Shown piece by piece: positions 24,505 to 32,678 of a stretch of DNA of 64,000 nucleotides. Both the position numbers and the translations under genes were made by a program. The notes under the pieces are model-generated. The model was not told the origin of the DNA and ran no database searches. It was given only the letters and a program-made list of their open reading frames with translations. This DNA is from Bhargavaea ullalensis (lineage in GTDB: Bacteria; Bacillota; Bacilli; Bacillales_A; Planococcaceae). Position 1 is the stretch's first letter. Every line of letters starts with the position of its first letter. The DNA lies in NCBI RefSeq assembly GCF_040545425.1, contig NZ_JBEPLW010000001.1. One strand, written 5' to 3'.

Positions 24505-25164
24505 TCACGGAATTGACTTTTGGCGGACCTCCATCCCGAACAGCACATCCTCGATTGTCATGAACTTGCGGGAAGCCTGCAGCCGCCCGATCTCCTCGGC
24601 CGAAATCCGGTGCTCCCGGTGATGGGGGACGGACAGGATCTCCCCGGACTTCTCTTTCGGGATCTTGCCGCCTTCCCAGCGCCGGGTTGAGCCAAGCGCA
24701 TTGATTTCCTGTTCAAACAGCCGCTTTTTCAGCTCATCGGGAAACTGTTCGTCCGCCGTCCGGAAGTAAAGCGGCTTGCGTCCGAAGTGTGACTCGAACG
24801 ACCGGATCCCCTCATCAAGCAGCTTCGGATCCTTTTCATAGCGTTCGCCTTCCGCCCCGAGCAACCCGACCGGAATATTCTTCTCGACGATCAGCTCCAC
24901 GATATCCGGCGACCGCCCGAGCCAGTCGGGATCCACGAACAAAAGCGGATACGGCTCGGAAAGGCCTGCGACCCATTCGCGGATTTCCGAATCCCCGAAC
25001 GACACATCGACCGTGAGCGCGGCTCCCTGGCTGCCCTTCACCAGTACGTCCGGCTCCGCCGTGATGCGGAACACGGGCACGAGCGGCCCCTTGCCGCCCG
25101 CGGACTGGACGAGCACCCAGGCCGTGAACAGCGCAAACACCGACAACAGCATGAACTTCTTCAA
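24505..25164 (-). CDS. polysaccharide-deacetylase-like protein, degenerate (PdaB position)
   Basis: 220 aa from TTG 25164 (GGGGAGG 8 nt upstream). One N-terminal membrane helix (KKFMLLSVFALFTAWVLV), then a NodB-like fold: LTVDVSFGDSEIREWVAGL, SPDIVELIVEKNIPVGLLG and YEKDPKLLDEGIRSFESHFG follow the order of PdaB. The metal His pair and RPP motif of active deacetylases are missing (IPVGLLGAEGERY, YFRTADEQ). The gene is in the pdaB/ybaN position but on the opposite strand to kbaA. Probably a non-catalytic or very diverged PdaB homologue. Confidence 0.6.
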   Translation of the reverse strand: MKKFMLLSVFALFTAWVLVQSAGGKGPLVPVFRITAEPDVLVKGSQGAALTVDVSFGDSEIREWVAGLSEPYPLLFVDPDWLGRSPDIVELIVEKNIPVGLLGAEGERYEKDPKLLDEGIRSFESHFGRKPLYFRTADEQFPDELKKRLFEQEINALGSTRRWEGGKIPKEKSGEILSVPHHREHRISAEEIGRLQASRKFMTIEDVLFGMEVRQKSIP

Positions 25165-25261
25165 AAAGGCGCCCTCCCCAGACGGATTGCCGGCACCGGC
25201 TTTTAAATCGTATGAATAAAAGCCACGGGACATGCGCACAATGAACTTGCCAAAAAGGTGC

Positions 25262-25290
25262 TTGCCTGGGCAGGAAGCATATTGTATAAT
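25262..25290 (+). promoter_or_regulatory. sigma-A promoter of the tRNA-Asn/Thr unit
   Basis: TTGCCT (25262-25267), 17-bp spacer, TATAAT (25285-25290), 31 nt before the first tRNA. Confidence 0.8.
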
Positions 25291-25321
25291 GGGTTTTGTC
25301 GAAAGAAAACACTTTCACTAT

Positions 25322-25396
25322 TCCGCAGTAGCTCAGTGGTAGAGCAATCGGCTGTTAACCGATCGGTCGTAAGTTCGAGTCTTACCTGCGGAGCCA
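25322..25396 (+). tRNA. tRNA-Asn (GTT)
   Basis: Acceptor TCCGCAG pairs with CTGCGGA; D-loop AGCTCAGTGGTAGAGC; anticodon GTT in CTGTTAACC context; T-arm GTTCGAGTC. CCA is encoded (25394-25396). Confidence 0.95.
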
Positions 25397-25413
25397 TTTT
25401 TACAATATGGTTT

Positions 25414-25486
25414 GCTTCCATAGCTCAGTTGGCAGAGTGCATCCATGGTAAGGATGAGGTCGCCGGTTCGAGCCCGGCTGGAAGCT
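25414..25486 (+). tRNA. tRNA-Thr (GGT)
   Basis: Acceptor GCTTCCA pairs with TGGAAGC; anticodon stem ATCC/GGAT around loop ATGGTAA, anticodon GGT; T-arm GGTTCGAGCC. No encoded CCA. Confidence 0.93.
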
Positions 25487-25491
25487 TATAC

Positions 25492-25530
25492 GAAAACGTC
25501 TGTCCCTCGGGGGCGGACGTTTTCTTTTTT
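25492..25530 (+). terminator. terminator of the tRNA-Asn/Thr unit
   Basis: AAAACGTCTGTCC pairs with GGGCGGACGTTTT around CTCGG, then CTTTTTT. Confidence 0.88.
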
Positions 25531-25623
25531 GTTCTGCAATGTGCTTACCGGTTTTCAGATTAGGGAATGAGAAAGGTGGAAACGCTTAATGGACATCATG
25601 AATGAGTGACGGGAGCATGACAT

Positions 25624-26781
25624 ATGGAAAATAACCTATCAAAACTGGATGAGGTCATCCATGCGCTGAACAGCCGGTTTTTTGAGCGGGAAGCTGAGAT
25701 CGAAGCGATCCTCATCGCCGTTCTGGCCCGGCAGCATATTCTGATGATCGGACCGGCCGGCACGGCAAAATCCGCGCTGGTCGTCGAGCTATCGAAAATG
25801 GTCGATGGCGCCAAGTACTTTCAGTGGCTGCTCACGAGGTTCAGCACGCCGGAAGAACTGTTCGGTCCTCTGTCTTTGAAAGACTTGGAACATGGGGTGT
25901 ACAAGCGGAACACGAAAACGAAGATGCCGGAAGCGGATCTTGCCTTTTTGGATGAGATTTTCAAGGCCAACAGCGCCATCCTCAACAGTTTGCTGACGAT
26001 CCTGAACGAGCGCCTTTTCTACAATGACGGTTCGCCGGTGGAAGTGCCGCTCATGTCGGTCATCGGTGCGTCCAATGAATATCCGGAGGAAGGGGAGGGG
26101 CTTGAAGCGCTGTTCGACCGTTTCCTTCTCCGGTTTGAAGTGGATTATATCGAGGATGATTCGAATTTCATTTCCATGATGAAAAATGAAGGTGATGCTG
26201 AACAGCCGCCGGTCATGACGATGGAGGACCTGGCGGGCCTTCAGGAATTGACGGACCGCATCGACATCCGGGAAGACGTGTACACGGCGATCTCCAAGAT
26301 CCGGAAAGACCTTCAGGATGAAGGGATCCGGCCGTCCGACCGCCGGTTCAAGCAATCGCTGAGCCTCCTGCAGGCAAGGGCGCTCCTGCAAAAAAGGGAA
26401 ACTGTCATCGAAGACGATCTCATCATCCTGGAAAATTCACTTTGGGAGACCCCTGAACAAAAAGACGCGGTTTCCGCCATCGTGCGAAAGCATGCGCGTG
26501 ACGAAACGGTCCGCAGGCTGGATTCAATCCGCACGGAAGCACAAGAGGTGTACGAACAGGTGAAGCAGGACCGCTCGGAAGAATTTGGTCTGGAGGCGTC
26601 CCAGAAGCTGAAATCACTGGAGGCCGATCTGAAGAAAATGAACACCGTCGATACGGACCGGAAATCCGAAGTCGAGGCGCTGCTTCACCGGGTGAATGCG
26701 ATGCAGCAGGAAATGGCGCAAAACTCGATGTACGACGACGATTCAACAACGGGTCCTTCCGGGATCTTCTACCGGATGTAA
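25624..26781 (+). CDS. MoxR-type AAA+ ATPase (RavA-like)
   Basis: 385 aa. AAA+ core at about 25-190: Walker A GPAGTAKSALVVEL, FQWLLTRFSTPEELFGPLSL, Walker B ADLAFLDEIFKANSAILNSL and sensor 1 VIGASNEYP. Motif order and the insert typical of RavA/MoxR ATPases are present. The C-terminal third is helical and charged, with a coiled-coil look (about 290-370). It is followed 20 nt later by a VWA-domain gene, as ravA by viaA. MoxR ATPases act as chaperones on partner complexes; the client here is unknown. Confidence 0.88.
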   Translation: MENNLSKLDEVIHALNSRFFEREAEIEAILIAVLARQHILMIGPAGTAKSALVVELSKMVDGAKYFQWLLTRFSTPEELFGPLSLKDLEHGVYKRNTKTKMPEADLAFLDEIFKANSAILNSLLTILNERLFYNDGSPVEVPLMSVIGASNEYPEEGEGLEALFDRFLLRFEVDYIEDDSNFISMMKNEGDAEQPPVMTMEDLAGLQELTDRIDIREDVYTAISKIRKDLQDEGIRPSDRRFKQSLSLLQARALLQKRETVIEDDLIILENSLWETPEQKDAVSAIVRKHARDETVRRLDSIRTEAQEVYEQVKQDRSEEFGLEASQKLKSLEADLKKMNTVDTDRKSEVEALLHRVNAMQQEMAQNSMYDDDSTTGPSGIFYRM

Positions 26782-26801
26782 AGGCGGTGAGGCGGATGCA
26801 G

Positions 26802-28193
26802 ATGGAGGAAAATCTGTCGGTCCTGAACACGGACCGATTCGACAAAAGGCGTTTCAACGAAATGATGGAACTGTCACCGGAGCTCCAACAGCTCAGAGAC
26901 GGAGCAGCCATGCCCATGTTCGAGCCGTTGCTCGGCGACATGTGGGCTTCTTTTTATAAGATGAAACCGGAAGTTCTGGAGGAAGTGGCGGAGTCGCTTG
27001 AAGTCAATCGGATGATCATGGACGTCATCATGGAAGATCCGGGTTTTGAGGAGCACCGGAAATCCACCCGTTTGAATGACTGGGCATCTGCCGCCGGGAC
27101 GATCATGACCGGAAAAAAAGCACACGAATGGCTGATCCGGAAGTCCGAGAGAAACGAAGGCCTCCGCGGGCTCATGGAACAGATGGCGGCCCGGGCTCAG
27201 GAGGAGCAAAGCCGGGAAAGCGACGACGCCGACGCCTCCGAAGCGGAGAGCGAACTGTCCGGTAAGCTGGAGGAGACCCTCCGGGAAAATCTCGACAGCT
27301 TCAAGGAAGAGATGGGCCGGGCACACGAAGAGGCCCGGCAGGCGGAAGACGGCGTGAAATCGATGCTTGGCGGACTGGACGCCGGCAAGGCGGATGCCGA
27401 GCTGAAAAAAGTGCCGCTGCGGGACAAGATATTATTGGCCGAAAAAATTGCGACCGACCGCCGGATGAAGGAAATCGCGGACTGGGCGGGGAGGTTCAAG
27501 GAAGCGGCCGTGCAAAAGCAAAAAGCGAAGCAGCGCCGCTCCGAATCCAAAGAAGGCGTGACGATCGGCACCGACATTGAAAATCTTCTGCCGAGCGAAT
27601 TCAGCCTGTACACGCATCCGCTGACGAAAACGGATTTCCTGCGGCGTTTCTCGGAAGGGGAAACGATGCAGTTCGAGCAGAAAGGGCCCGAACAGCTGAA
27701 CAAGGGGCCCGTCGTCCTTTGCCTGGATCAGTCGGACAGCATGAGCGGCCTAGATGCGCAGTCGAAAGGGTTCGCGCTCGCCCTCATGTCGATCGCGAAA
27801 AAACAGAAGCGGGACTTCTGCTTTGTTTTGTTTTCGACCAAGATTCAGGTCTTCAAGTATGAGCGCGGGGAAATCGGTGCCTCAGAGATCATCCGGCTGG
27901 CGGAGACCTACCTGAGGGGCGGCACCGACTTTGAACTGGCGCTCGGGGAAGCGCTGGACGCGATCGGCGACAGCCGGTTAAAAAAGGCGGACCTCCTGTT
28001 CGTGACCGACGGGGAAGACCGGCTCACCGATTCGTTCCTCGAGCGCTTCAGACGGGAGAAAAAAGAAAAGGCGTTCCAGGTGCTTTCTCTCTTGATCGGC
28101 ACGAATCGGGAGACGGTGGAAACGTTCACCGACCGGGTCGTGCAGGTGAAGGATTTCGATGATGAAGGCGGTTTTATCGCATTCGACGTGTAG
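26802..28193 (+). CDS. VWA-domain protein, ViaA-like partner of the MoxR ATPase
   Basis: 463 aa. The C-terminal 180 residues form a von Willebrand A domain with a full MIDAS: DQSDSMSG (about 305-312), TYLRGGTDFELAL and LLFVTDGEDRLTD. The N-terminal 290 residues are helical, with a highly charged stretch (about 130-250, EEQSRESDDADASEAESE...). Pairing with a RavA-like ATPase fits the RavA-ViaA system. GAGG lies 9 nt before ATG 26802; ATG 26796 and GTG 26787 are alternatives. Confidence 0.85.
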   Translation: MEENLSVLNTDRFDKRRFNEMMELSPELQQLRDGAAMPMFEPLLGDMWASFYKMKPEVLEEVAESLEVNRMIMDVIMEDPGFEEHRKSTRLNDWASAAGTIMTGKKAHEWLIRKSERNEGLRGLMEQMAARAQEEQSRESDDADASEAESELSGKLEETLRENLDSFKEEMGRAHEEARQAEDGVKSMLGGLDAGKADAELKKVPLRDKILLAEKIATDRRMKEIADWAGRFKEAAVQKQKAKQRRSESKEGVTIGTDIENLLPSEFSLYTHPLTKTDFLRRFSEGETMQFEQKGPEQLNKGPVVLCLDQSDSMSGLDAQSKGFALALMSIAKKQKRDFCFVLFSTKIQVFKYERGEIGASEIIRLAETYLRGGTDFELALGEALDAIGDSRLKKADLLFVTDGEDRLTDSFLERFRREKKEKAFQVLSLLIGTNRETVETFTDRVVQVKDFDDEGGFIAFDV

Positions 28194-28269
28194 CCGGATC
28201 TTCTTCCGTGTATGCCGTCTCCTCTTTTTGAGAACCCTTTAGGCAGTAGACCAAGGAGGAGGAGAAGGC

Positions 28270-28704
28270 ATGCTCAAGCTTCAAACGGAACTGGAAGGAC
28301 GAATGGCCTCGTTCGGCAATGCAAGCGAATGCGTTCGCGGTCTCGGCTATCATATGGGCGGTAGCTGGGATTATGACCAAGGCTGCTTTGATCGCATCTT
28401 GTACCAGGAAGGCGGCGAAACGATCTATCTCCGCCTGCCGTTCGCCGTCATGGATGGCCAGCTTGACCACTTCAATGCAGGCATCCGGTTTGGCACCCCG
28501 TACGTGATCAAGCATGTCGTCCATGTCGGCCTGGACCGGGACGGGGGCTCGCTGCTCGACGCAACCGGTTTCAGTCAATTCCAGGAGCCGATCGACCGCG
28601 ACGGCCACATCGAGAACAAAAACAAATGGGTCCATGCGGGTGAGGAGGCCATTGAAAAACTGATGGACTGCCTGAATGAGCAGGGATTGCTGAGGACGGG
28701 TTGA
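28270..28704 (+). CDS. YugN-like protein
   Basis: 144 aa. GYHMGGSWDYDQGCFDRILY, YLRLPFAVMDGQLDH and GTPYVIKHVVHVGLD are the conserved segments of the YugN family of Bacillales, for which no function is established. Soluble, alpha/beta, no signal peptide. A GGAGGAGGAG site precedes ATG. Isolated gene downstream of the VWA gene with its own leader (28194-28269). Confidence 0.7.
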   Translation: MLKLQTELEGRMASFGNASECVRGLGYHMGGSWDYDQGCFDRILYQEGGETIYLRLPFAVMDGQLDHFNAGIRFGTPYVIKHVVHVGLDRDGGSLLDATGFSQFQEPIDRDGHIENKNKWVHAGEEAIEKLMDCLNEQGLLRTG

Positions 28705-28768
28705 CGCGCCGAGTCGCCAAAAACTTGGCGGTTGCGCAGCGAACGTCTGGAACAACTGGCTTGACTGA

Positions 28769-28809
28769 TGAAAACACGCGCCGGCCCCAAGGGCAGCCGC
28801 GTGTTTTTC
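28769..28809. terminator. bidirectional terminator
   Basis: AAAACACGCG and CGCGTGTTTT pair outside an inner CCGGC/GCaGc helix. It serves the YugN-like gene (+) and the HD gene (-). A second hairpin CCGCCAAG-like lies at about 28713-28735 without a T-run. Confidence 0.8.
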
Positions 28810-28866
28810 ATAGGTTGAAAGCTATTTTATGACATTCCGGATTTTCTCCCGGTTGTCCGTAGCAGC

Positions 28867-29469
28867 TCATTCACTTCCATCCCACTCTCTCATAAACTCA
28901 TCCAAAAACTCTTCCATAAACCGGTGCCGGCCTTCCGCAATCCGCTTCGCCCCGTCGGTGTTCATCAAATCCCACAGCTTCAGCAGCTTTTCATGGAAGT
29001 GGGCGACCGAAGTCCCGGTCTCCGCCGCAGGATCATGGATCGCCTGTCCGCGGCTGCCGCCGAACGCGAATGTGCGGGCGATGCCGACAGCGCCGATCGC
29101 GTCGAGCCGGTCGGCGTCCTGTACCACTTTGCCTTCCAACGTGGACGGGCGCCGGCTGCCGTTTTTGCTGAACGAGACCTCGCCGATGATCGTGCAGACA
29201 AGTTCCGCCGTTTCGGCCGGAATGCCGTGCTCCGCCATGAATGACCGGGCATTCGGCAGGCCTTCGCCCGTGCCGAAGAGCTTAGGGTCATCCGCATCGT
29301 GGAGCATCGCCGCAAGCCCCGTGAGCTCCCGGTCGGCGTCTTCCTCCTCCGCAAGGCGCATCGCCGTCCGGTACACGCGCAGCGTATGGTGGACGTCGTG
29401 GCCAGTGGCGTCTTCTCTGAACAGTCCGCTGATCCATGCCAGGGCCGCCTCGTATAAATCGGGATTCAT
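28867..29469 (-). CDS. HD-domain phosphohydrolase (YpgQ/YedJ-like)
   Basis: 200 aa. HD motif residues are visible: TGHDVHHTLRVYR (first His and HD-like pair), LAAMLHDADDPKLF (catalytic HD) and VVQDADRLDAIGAVGI (last Asp). This order and length match YpgQ/YedJ-type phosphohydrolases, some of which hydrolyse dNTPs to dNMPs. ATG 29469 follows AGGGGA by 8 nt; an ATG at 29511 is less supported. Divergent from the pirin gene with 84 bp between starts. Confidence 0.82.
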   Translation of the reverse strand: MNPDLYEAALAWISGLFREDATGHDVHHTLRVYRTAMRLAEEEDADRELTGLAAMLHDADDPKLFGTGEGLPNARSFMAEHGIPAETAELVCTIIGEVSFSKNGSRRPSTLEGKVVQDADRLDAIGAVGIARTFAFGGSRGQAIHDPAAETGTSVAHFHEKLLKLWDLMNTDGAKRIAEGRHRFMEEFLDEFMREWDGSE

Positions 29470-29553
29470 TTGCAGATCCCCTTTCGTGAGCAGTTCTCTC
29501 CATTCTATCATCGATCAGAAGTAAACTGGACATACGAACAGGGAGGGATGAAG

Positions 29554-30414
29554 ATGAAAAACTTTCAGCGTGAAGTGAATGACCATTGGCGGGTCCGCTA
29601 TCAAAATCCGGGATTGCCGCACGCGCAGCAGGGCTGGGTGCTGCCGCCGGGTCGGGAGGAAGCGTTTGATCCGTTCATCCTCATGGCGGACGACTGGTTC
29701 AAGCGGGGGACGTTTTCGGACCACCCGCACCGCGGATTCCAGACAATCACCTACGTCATCGACGGCCGGCTGGAGCATATCGACAATGCGGGCGGCCATT
29801 CGGTGCTTGACGCAGGGGACGTGCAGTATATGAACGCGGGATCGGGCGCGCGCCATGCGGAAGAAGCATACGGCGACGACCTGATCCACACGCTCCAGCT
29901 TTGGCTGAACTTGCCGGAGAAGCTGAAAGGATCCGAGTCGTTCTATCAGAATGTCCGCCTGGAAGACGCGCCCTCCGTGTCTGTCGACGGCGGCACGGTC
30001 CGGGTCTATTCCGGCGACATTGCGGGCGTGAAGGGGCCGATGGACAGCCTCGTTCCGATCACGATGGCGGAAATTTCTCTTCGGGAAGGCGCGGAGTATA
30101 CGCATGTCCTGCCGGAGAACCACAATGCGTTCCTTTATGTGCTGGCGGGTGAACTGGAGGCGGGGGAGGCGGGCACCGTGCTTGCCAAGACGGACGCCGC
30201 GACGCTCACTTTCCGCGAAGACGGCGAACAATCCCGGCCGAGCGAATTGAAACTGCGTGCAACCGGCAGAACCCGGCTGATCATCTATTCCGGCGTGCCG
30301 CTGCGGGAAACCGTCGTCGCCCGCGGCCCGTTCGTCATGAACACGGAAGAAGAAATCATGCAGGCATTCCAAGACTACCGGTCCGGCAAATTCGGCCCGC
30401 CTGCGGTGAAATAA
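29554..30414 (+). CDS. pirin-family protein
   Basis: 286 aa bicupin. The N-terminal cupin binds metal via HPHRGFQTITYV (two His) and later GSGARHAEEAYGDD and LHTLQLW-like residues (His, Glu). RGTFSDHPHRGF is the family signature. Bacterial pirins such as YhhW can act as quercetin 2,3-dioxygenase; other roles are known. ATG 29554 lies about 7 nt after GGGAGGG; ATG 29548 is too close. Monocistronic. Confidence 0.9.
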   Translation: MKNFQREVNDHWRVRYQNPGLPHAQQGWVLPPGREEAFDPFILMADDWFKRGTFSDHPHRGFQTITYVIDGRLEHIDNAGGHSVLDAGDVQYMNAGSGARHAEEAYGDDLIHTLQLWLNLPEKLKGSESFYQNVRLEDAPSVSVDGGTVRVYSGDIAGVKGPMDSLVPITMAEISLREGAEYTHVLPENHNAFLYVLAGELEAGEAGTVLAKTDAATLTFREDGEQSRPSELKLRATGRTRLIIYSGVPLRETVVARGPFVMNTEEEIMQAFQDYRSGKFGPPAVK

Positions 30415-30554
30415 AGCAGCCGGAAGCGCGCGGAAATCGGCTGTGTTTTCACATACCATGCAACCGCCAACAAAAAATATTCAGACTTCAAAAAATGGCT
30501 TGCATGGCCTGTTTTTCTTTGCTAATATAAACGTTGTCCTCTTGAGGACGCGAT

Positions 30555-30626
30555 GGCCCCTTGGTCAAGCGGTTAAGACACCGCCCTTTCACGGCGGTAA
30601 CACGGGTTCGAATCCCGTAGGGGTCA
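30555..30626 (+). tRNA. tRNA-Glu (TTC)
   Basis: Acceptor GGCCCCT pairs with AGGGGTC; anticodon stem CCGCC/GGCGG around CTTTCAC, anticodon TTC; T-arm GGGTTCGAATCCC. No encoded CCA. Confidence 0.95.
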
Positions 30627-30635
30627 TATTTTTTC

Positions 30636-30719
30636 GGAGGGGTAGCGAAGTGGCTAAACGCGGCGGACTGTAAATCCGCTCCTTCGGGTTCGGCAGTTCG
30701 AATCTGCCCCCCTCCACCA
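30636..30719 (+). tRNA. tRNA-Tyr (GTA)
   Basis: Acceptor GGAGGGG pairs with CCCCTCC; anticodon GTA in GGACTGTAAATCC; long variable arm CTCCTTCGGGTTC typical of bacterial tRNA-Tyr. CCA is encoded (30717-30719). Confidence 0.95.
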
Positions 30720-30770
30720 TTGATGTTTATTCCCGGTGAAACAGGGCATAACTATGAAAGCAATCCAGCC

Positions 30771-30896
30771 ATGAAAATGGTGAGGAGCAAGCAGGTCAAG
30801 GAAGCAAATGAACGAAAGAGGGAGCGTACAAAACGTACGTGACCGAAAGAGTGAATGCAGCTGACGCAGAGATGCGCCGCTCATCGCCATTTTCAT
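30771..30896 (+). other. long imperfect inverted repeat / structured element between tRNA-Tyr and tRNA-Gln
   Basis: The ends 30771-30788 and 30879-30896 are complementary over 18 positions (one G-U, one mismatch). Inside, GCGTAC (30824-30829) pairs with GTACGT (30835-30840), and GTCA (30795) can pair TGAC (30862). Two CGAAAGAG copies flank the inner hairpin. The element ends 4 nt before tRNA-Gln. It contains no convincing reading frame and could be a structured RNA within the tRNA transcript or a small palindromic mobile element. Confidence 0.6.
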
Positions 30897-30900
30897 ATGT

Positions 30901-30975
30901 TGGGGTATAGCCAAGCGGTAAGGCAACGGACTTTGACTCCGTCATTCGTTGGTTCGAATCCAGCTACCCCAGCCA
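30901..30975 (+). tRNA. tRNA-Gln (TTG)
   Basis: Acceptor TGGGGTA pairs with TACCCCA; anticodon stem CGGA/TCCG around CTTTGAC, anticodon TTG; T-arm GGTTCGAATCC. CCA is encoded (30973-30975). Confidence 0.95.
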
Positions 30976-30990
30976 TTTTTTTATTTTGTT

Positions 30991-31063
30991 GAGCCATTAG
31001 CTCAGTTGGTAGAGCATCTGACTTTTAATCAGAGGGTCGCAGGTTCGAGCCCTGCATGGCTCA
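30991..31063 (+). tRNA. tRNA-Lys (TTT)
   Basis: Acceptor GAGCCAT pairs with ATGGCTC; anticodon stem TCTGA/TCAGA around CTTTTAA, anticodon TTT; T-arm AGGTTCGAGCCCT. No encoded CCA. Confidence 0.95.
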
Positions 31064-31067
31064 TCAC

Positions 31068-31101
31068 AAAACGCCTTCCCATTCCCGGGAAGGCGTTTTT
31101 G
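31068..31101 (+). terminator. terminator of the four-tRNA cluster
   Basis: AAAACGCCTTCCC pairs with GGGAAGGCGTTTTT around ATTCCC-region bases; T-run follows. The A-run on the other flank could also serve the minus-strand gene. Confidence 0.88.
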
Positions 31102-31113
31102 CTTTGTCCGGCA

Positions 31114-31881
31114 TTAGTCTTCCATGCTGCCGGTTTTCCGGTTTTGGCGGTCCTTTTCATCTTCCCGCCCTTCCTCGGGATCGCGGTCGTCCGGCGAAGG
31201 GTTTTCCGGTCTCTCCGGATCATCCTCCTCACGGTGGTCTCCGAGTTGCTTCCCGTCCTCATCTTCCCGCTCCTTCTCCCGTTCGCGCTTCTTGTCCTCC
31301 TCGCCGACATCACGGATTTCTTCCTTCTTCTCCTCGATCTCTTCCATCTGCTCTTTGTACTCCTCCTCGACCTCCGACGTTGAAGGGATGAACGGTTCAT
31401 CGTTGTAATCCGTCCGTTTCCCGTACCGGAGCATCTCATAGATGAGCATTCCGTTGTTCGGCATCCCGTTCACCGTCTTCATCGGCACAATGTCGAACAG
31501 CACATAATAGAACTGATAAAAGATGAACCGGTTCCAGAACGTCTTGAACTCCTCCAGCAGGCCGTTTGCAAGCATCGCATTGATCGTCAGGCCGGTGACC
31601 GCATTGATCAGGATCGGTCCTGAATAGATGGCGATGTAAATCCATTTGTTTTTATGCTCCAGTTCATCATAGGAATACCAGCTGTATAAATGGTAATAAC
31701 GGCGGACATCCAGCATCCCGTACTTGAACACCCGCGGCCCCGAACCGATCGTGATCCGCGGCTTCTTCACCCCGAACAGCCAGCTCACCAGCAGATAGCC
31801 GAGTTCCCGCATGAAAATGACGACCGGCAAAATGATGAATGCCGAAATGATGAGCGAAATCAGGTCCTTCAGGCCAAACAT
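31114..31881 (-). CDS. M50/site-2-protease-like membrane protein lacking the HExxH site
   Basis: 255 aa with four or five membrane segments in the first 160 residues, then a very acidic/basic tail (about 170-255, EEEYKEQMEEIEEKKEEIRD...). The segment MRELGYLLVSWLFGVKKPRI lines up with the HELGHLL-AKLFGVKVPRF region of M50 metalloproteases, but both zinc His are gone (R and Y). The C-terminal Asp motif is changed too: IVPMKTVNGMPNNG instead of P-x-x-DGG. It is probably a pseudoprotease that binds membrane substrates. ATG 31881 follows GGAGGAGG by 8 nt. Confidence 0.6.
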   Translation of the reverse strand: MFGLKDLISLIISAFIILPVVIFMRELGYLLVSWLFGVKKPRITIGSGPRVFKYGMLDVRRYYHLYSWYSYDELEHKNKWIYIAIYSGPILINAVTGLTINAMLANGLLEEFKTFWNRFIFYQFYYVLFDIVPMKTVNGMPNNGMLIYEMLRYGKRTDYNDEPFIPSTSEVEEEYKEQMEEIEEKKEEIRDVGEEDKKREREKEREDEDGKQLGDHREEDDPERPENPSPDDRDPEEGREDEKDRQNRKTGSMED

Positions 31882-32069
31882 GGACAACCTCCTCCAGTTC
31901 CGCAGCCCCTGCATCGTATGTCTTTACCCGATTTCATAAAAATATATCTTTTCAACAGCTGGAAAAAAGCACCGTCCGGATGGTGATAAAAGAAGGGGGC
32001 GCCTGTCCGGTGCAGGGCCGGGCCCCGTTCCGCTATAATAAATGAAGAATCCGAACAGGAGGTGGGGAC

Positions 32070-32678
32070 ATGACGGTTCTGGAACTAAACGGCGTCAGGC
32101 TCCGTCCGCTCGTGCGGACGGACTATGAAGCACTGTGGGGATTGTATTCCCCCGATGTCTTCTTTTTCATGCTCAACAAGGTGGAGACGAAGGAGAAGTT
32201 CGACAGCTGGCTTGAATCCGGAGTCCTCGCCATGGAGACGGGGGACAGCTGCCTGGCCTTCGCGGTGACGGACGGCCAGACGGGGGAAATGATGGGCACC
32301 ACACGGATTTTCGGCATCGATCCGTTCAACAGGCTGTGCGAGATCGGCTCGACGTTCTACGGGGAGGCGTACCAGCGCACGCATGTCAACACGACCGCGA
32401 AATACCTGCTGCTCCGCCACTGCTTCGAGGAGCTCGGCATGATCCGCGTGCAGTTCAAGACCGACTCTGAAAATATCCGCTCCAAACAGGCGATCGCCCG
32501 TCTTGGCGCCAAGCTCGAAGGTGTTCTCCGCAACGAGCGCATCCGCTCCACCGGAAAACCGCGCGACGTCCATCTGTATTCCATCATCGACCGCGAATGG
32601 CCGGCCGTGAAGAAGCATCTGGAGGAGTTGATCCGACGGGGCGGCGGGAACAGCCGGCCAAAACGGCGAGTCGAATGA
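32070..32678 (+). CDS. GNAT acetyltransferase (RimJ/RimL type)
   Basis: 202 aa. GVRLRPLVRTDYEALWGLYS, LAFAVTDGQTGEMMGTTRIF and YQRTHVNTTAKYLLLRHCFE (acetyl-CoA loop region, about 108-128), RVQFKTDSENIRSKQAIARLGAKLEGVLR fit the RimJ/RimL GNAT family. The pattern resembles ribosomal-protein or small-molecule N-acetyltransferases in Bacillales. AGGAGGTG lies before ATG; a TATAAT at 32034 is the likely -10. The stop codon lies inside the first unit of repeat array D. Substrate unknown. Confidence 0.83.
   Translation: MTVLELNGVRLRPLVRTDYEALWGLYSPDVFFFMLNKVETKEKFDSWLESGVLAMETGDSCLAFAVTDGQTGEMMGTTRIFGIDPFNRLCEIGSTFYGEAYQRTHVNTTAKYLLLRHCFEELGMIRVQFKTDSENIRSKQAIARLGAKLEGVLRNERIRSTGKPRDVHLYSIIDREWPAVKKHLEELIRRGGGNSRPKRRVE

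Noticed and set aside
28829..29524. A 231-codon plus-strand frame opposite the HD hydrolase
   Set aside because: Ser/Arg-rich antisense shadow; the HD motifs are intact on the minus strand.
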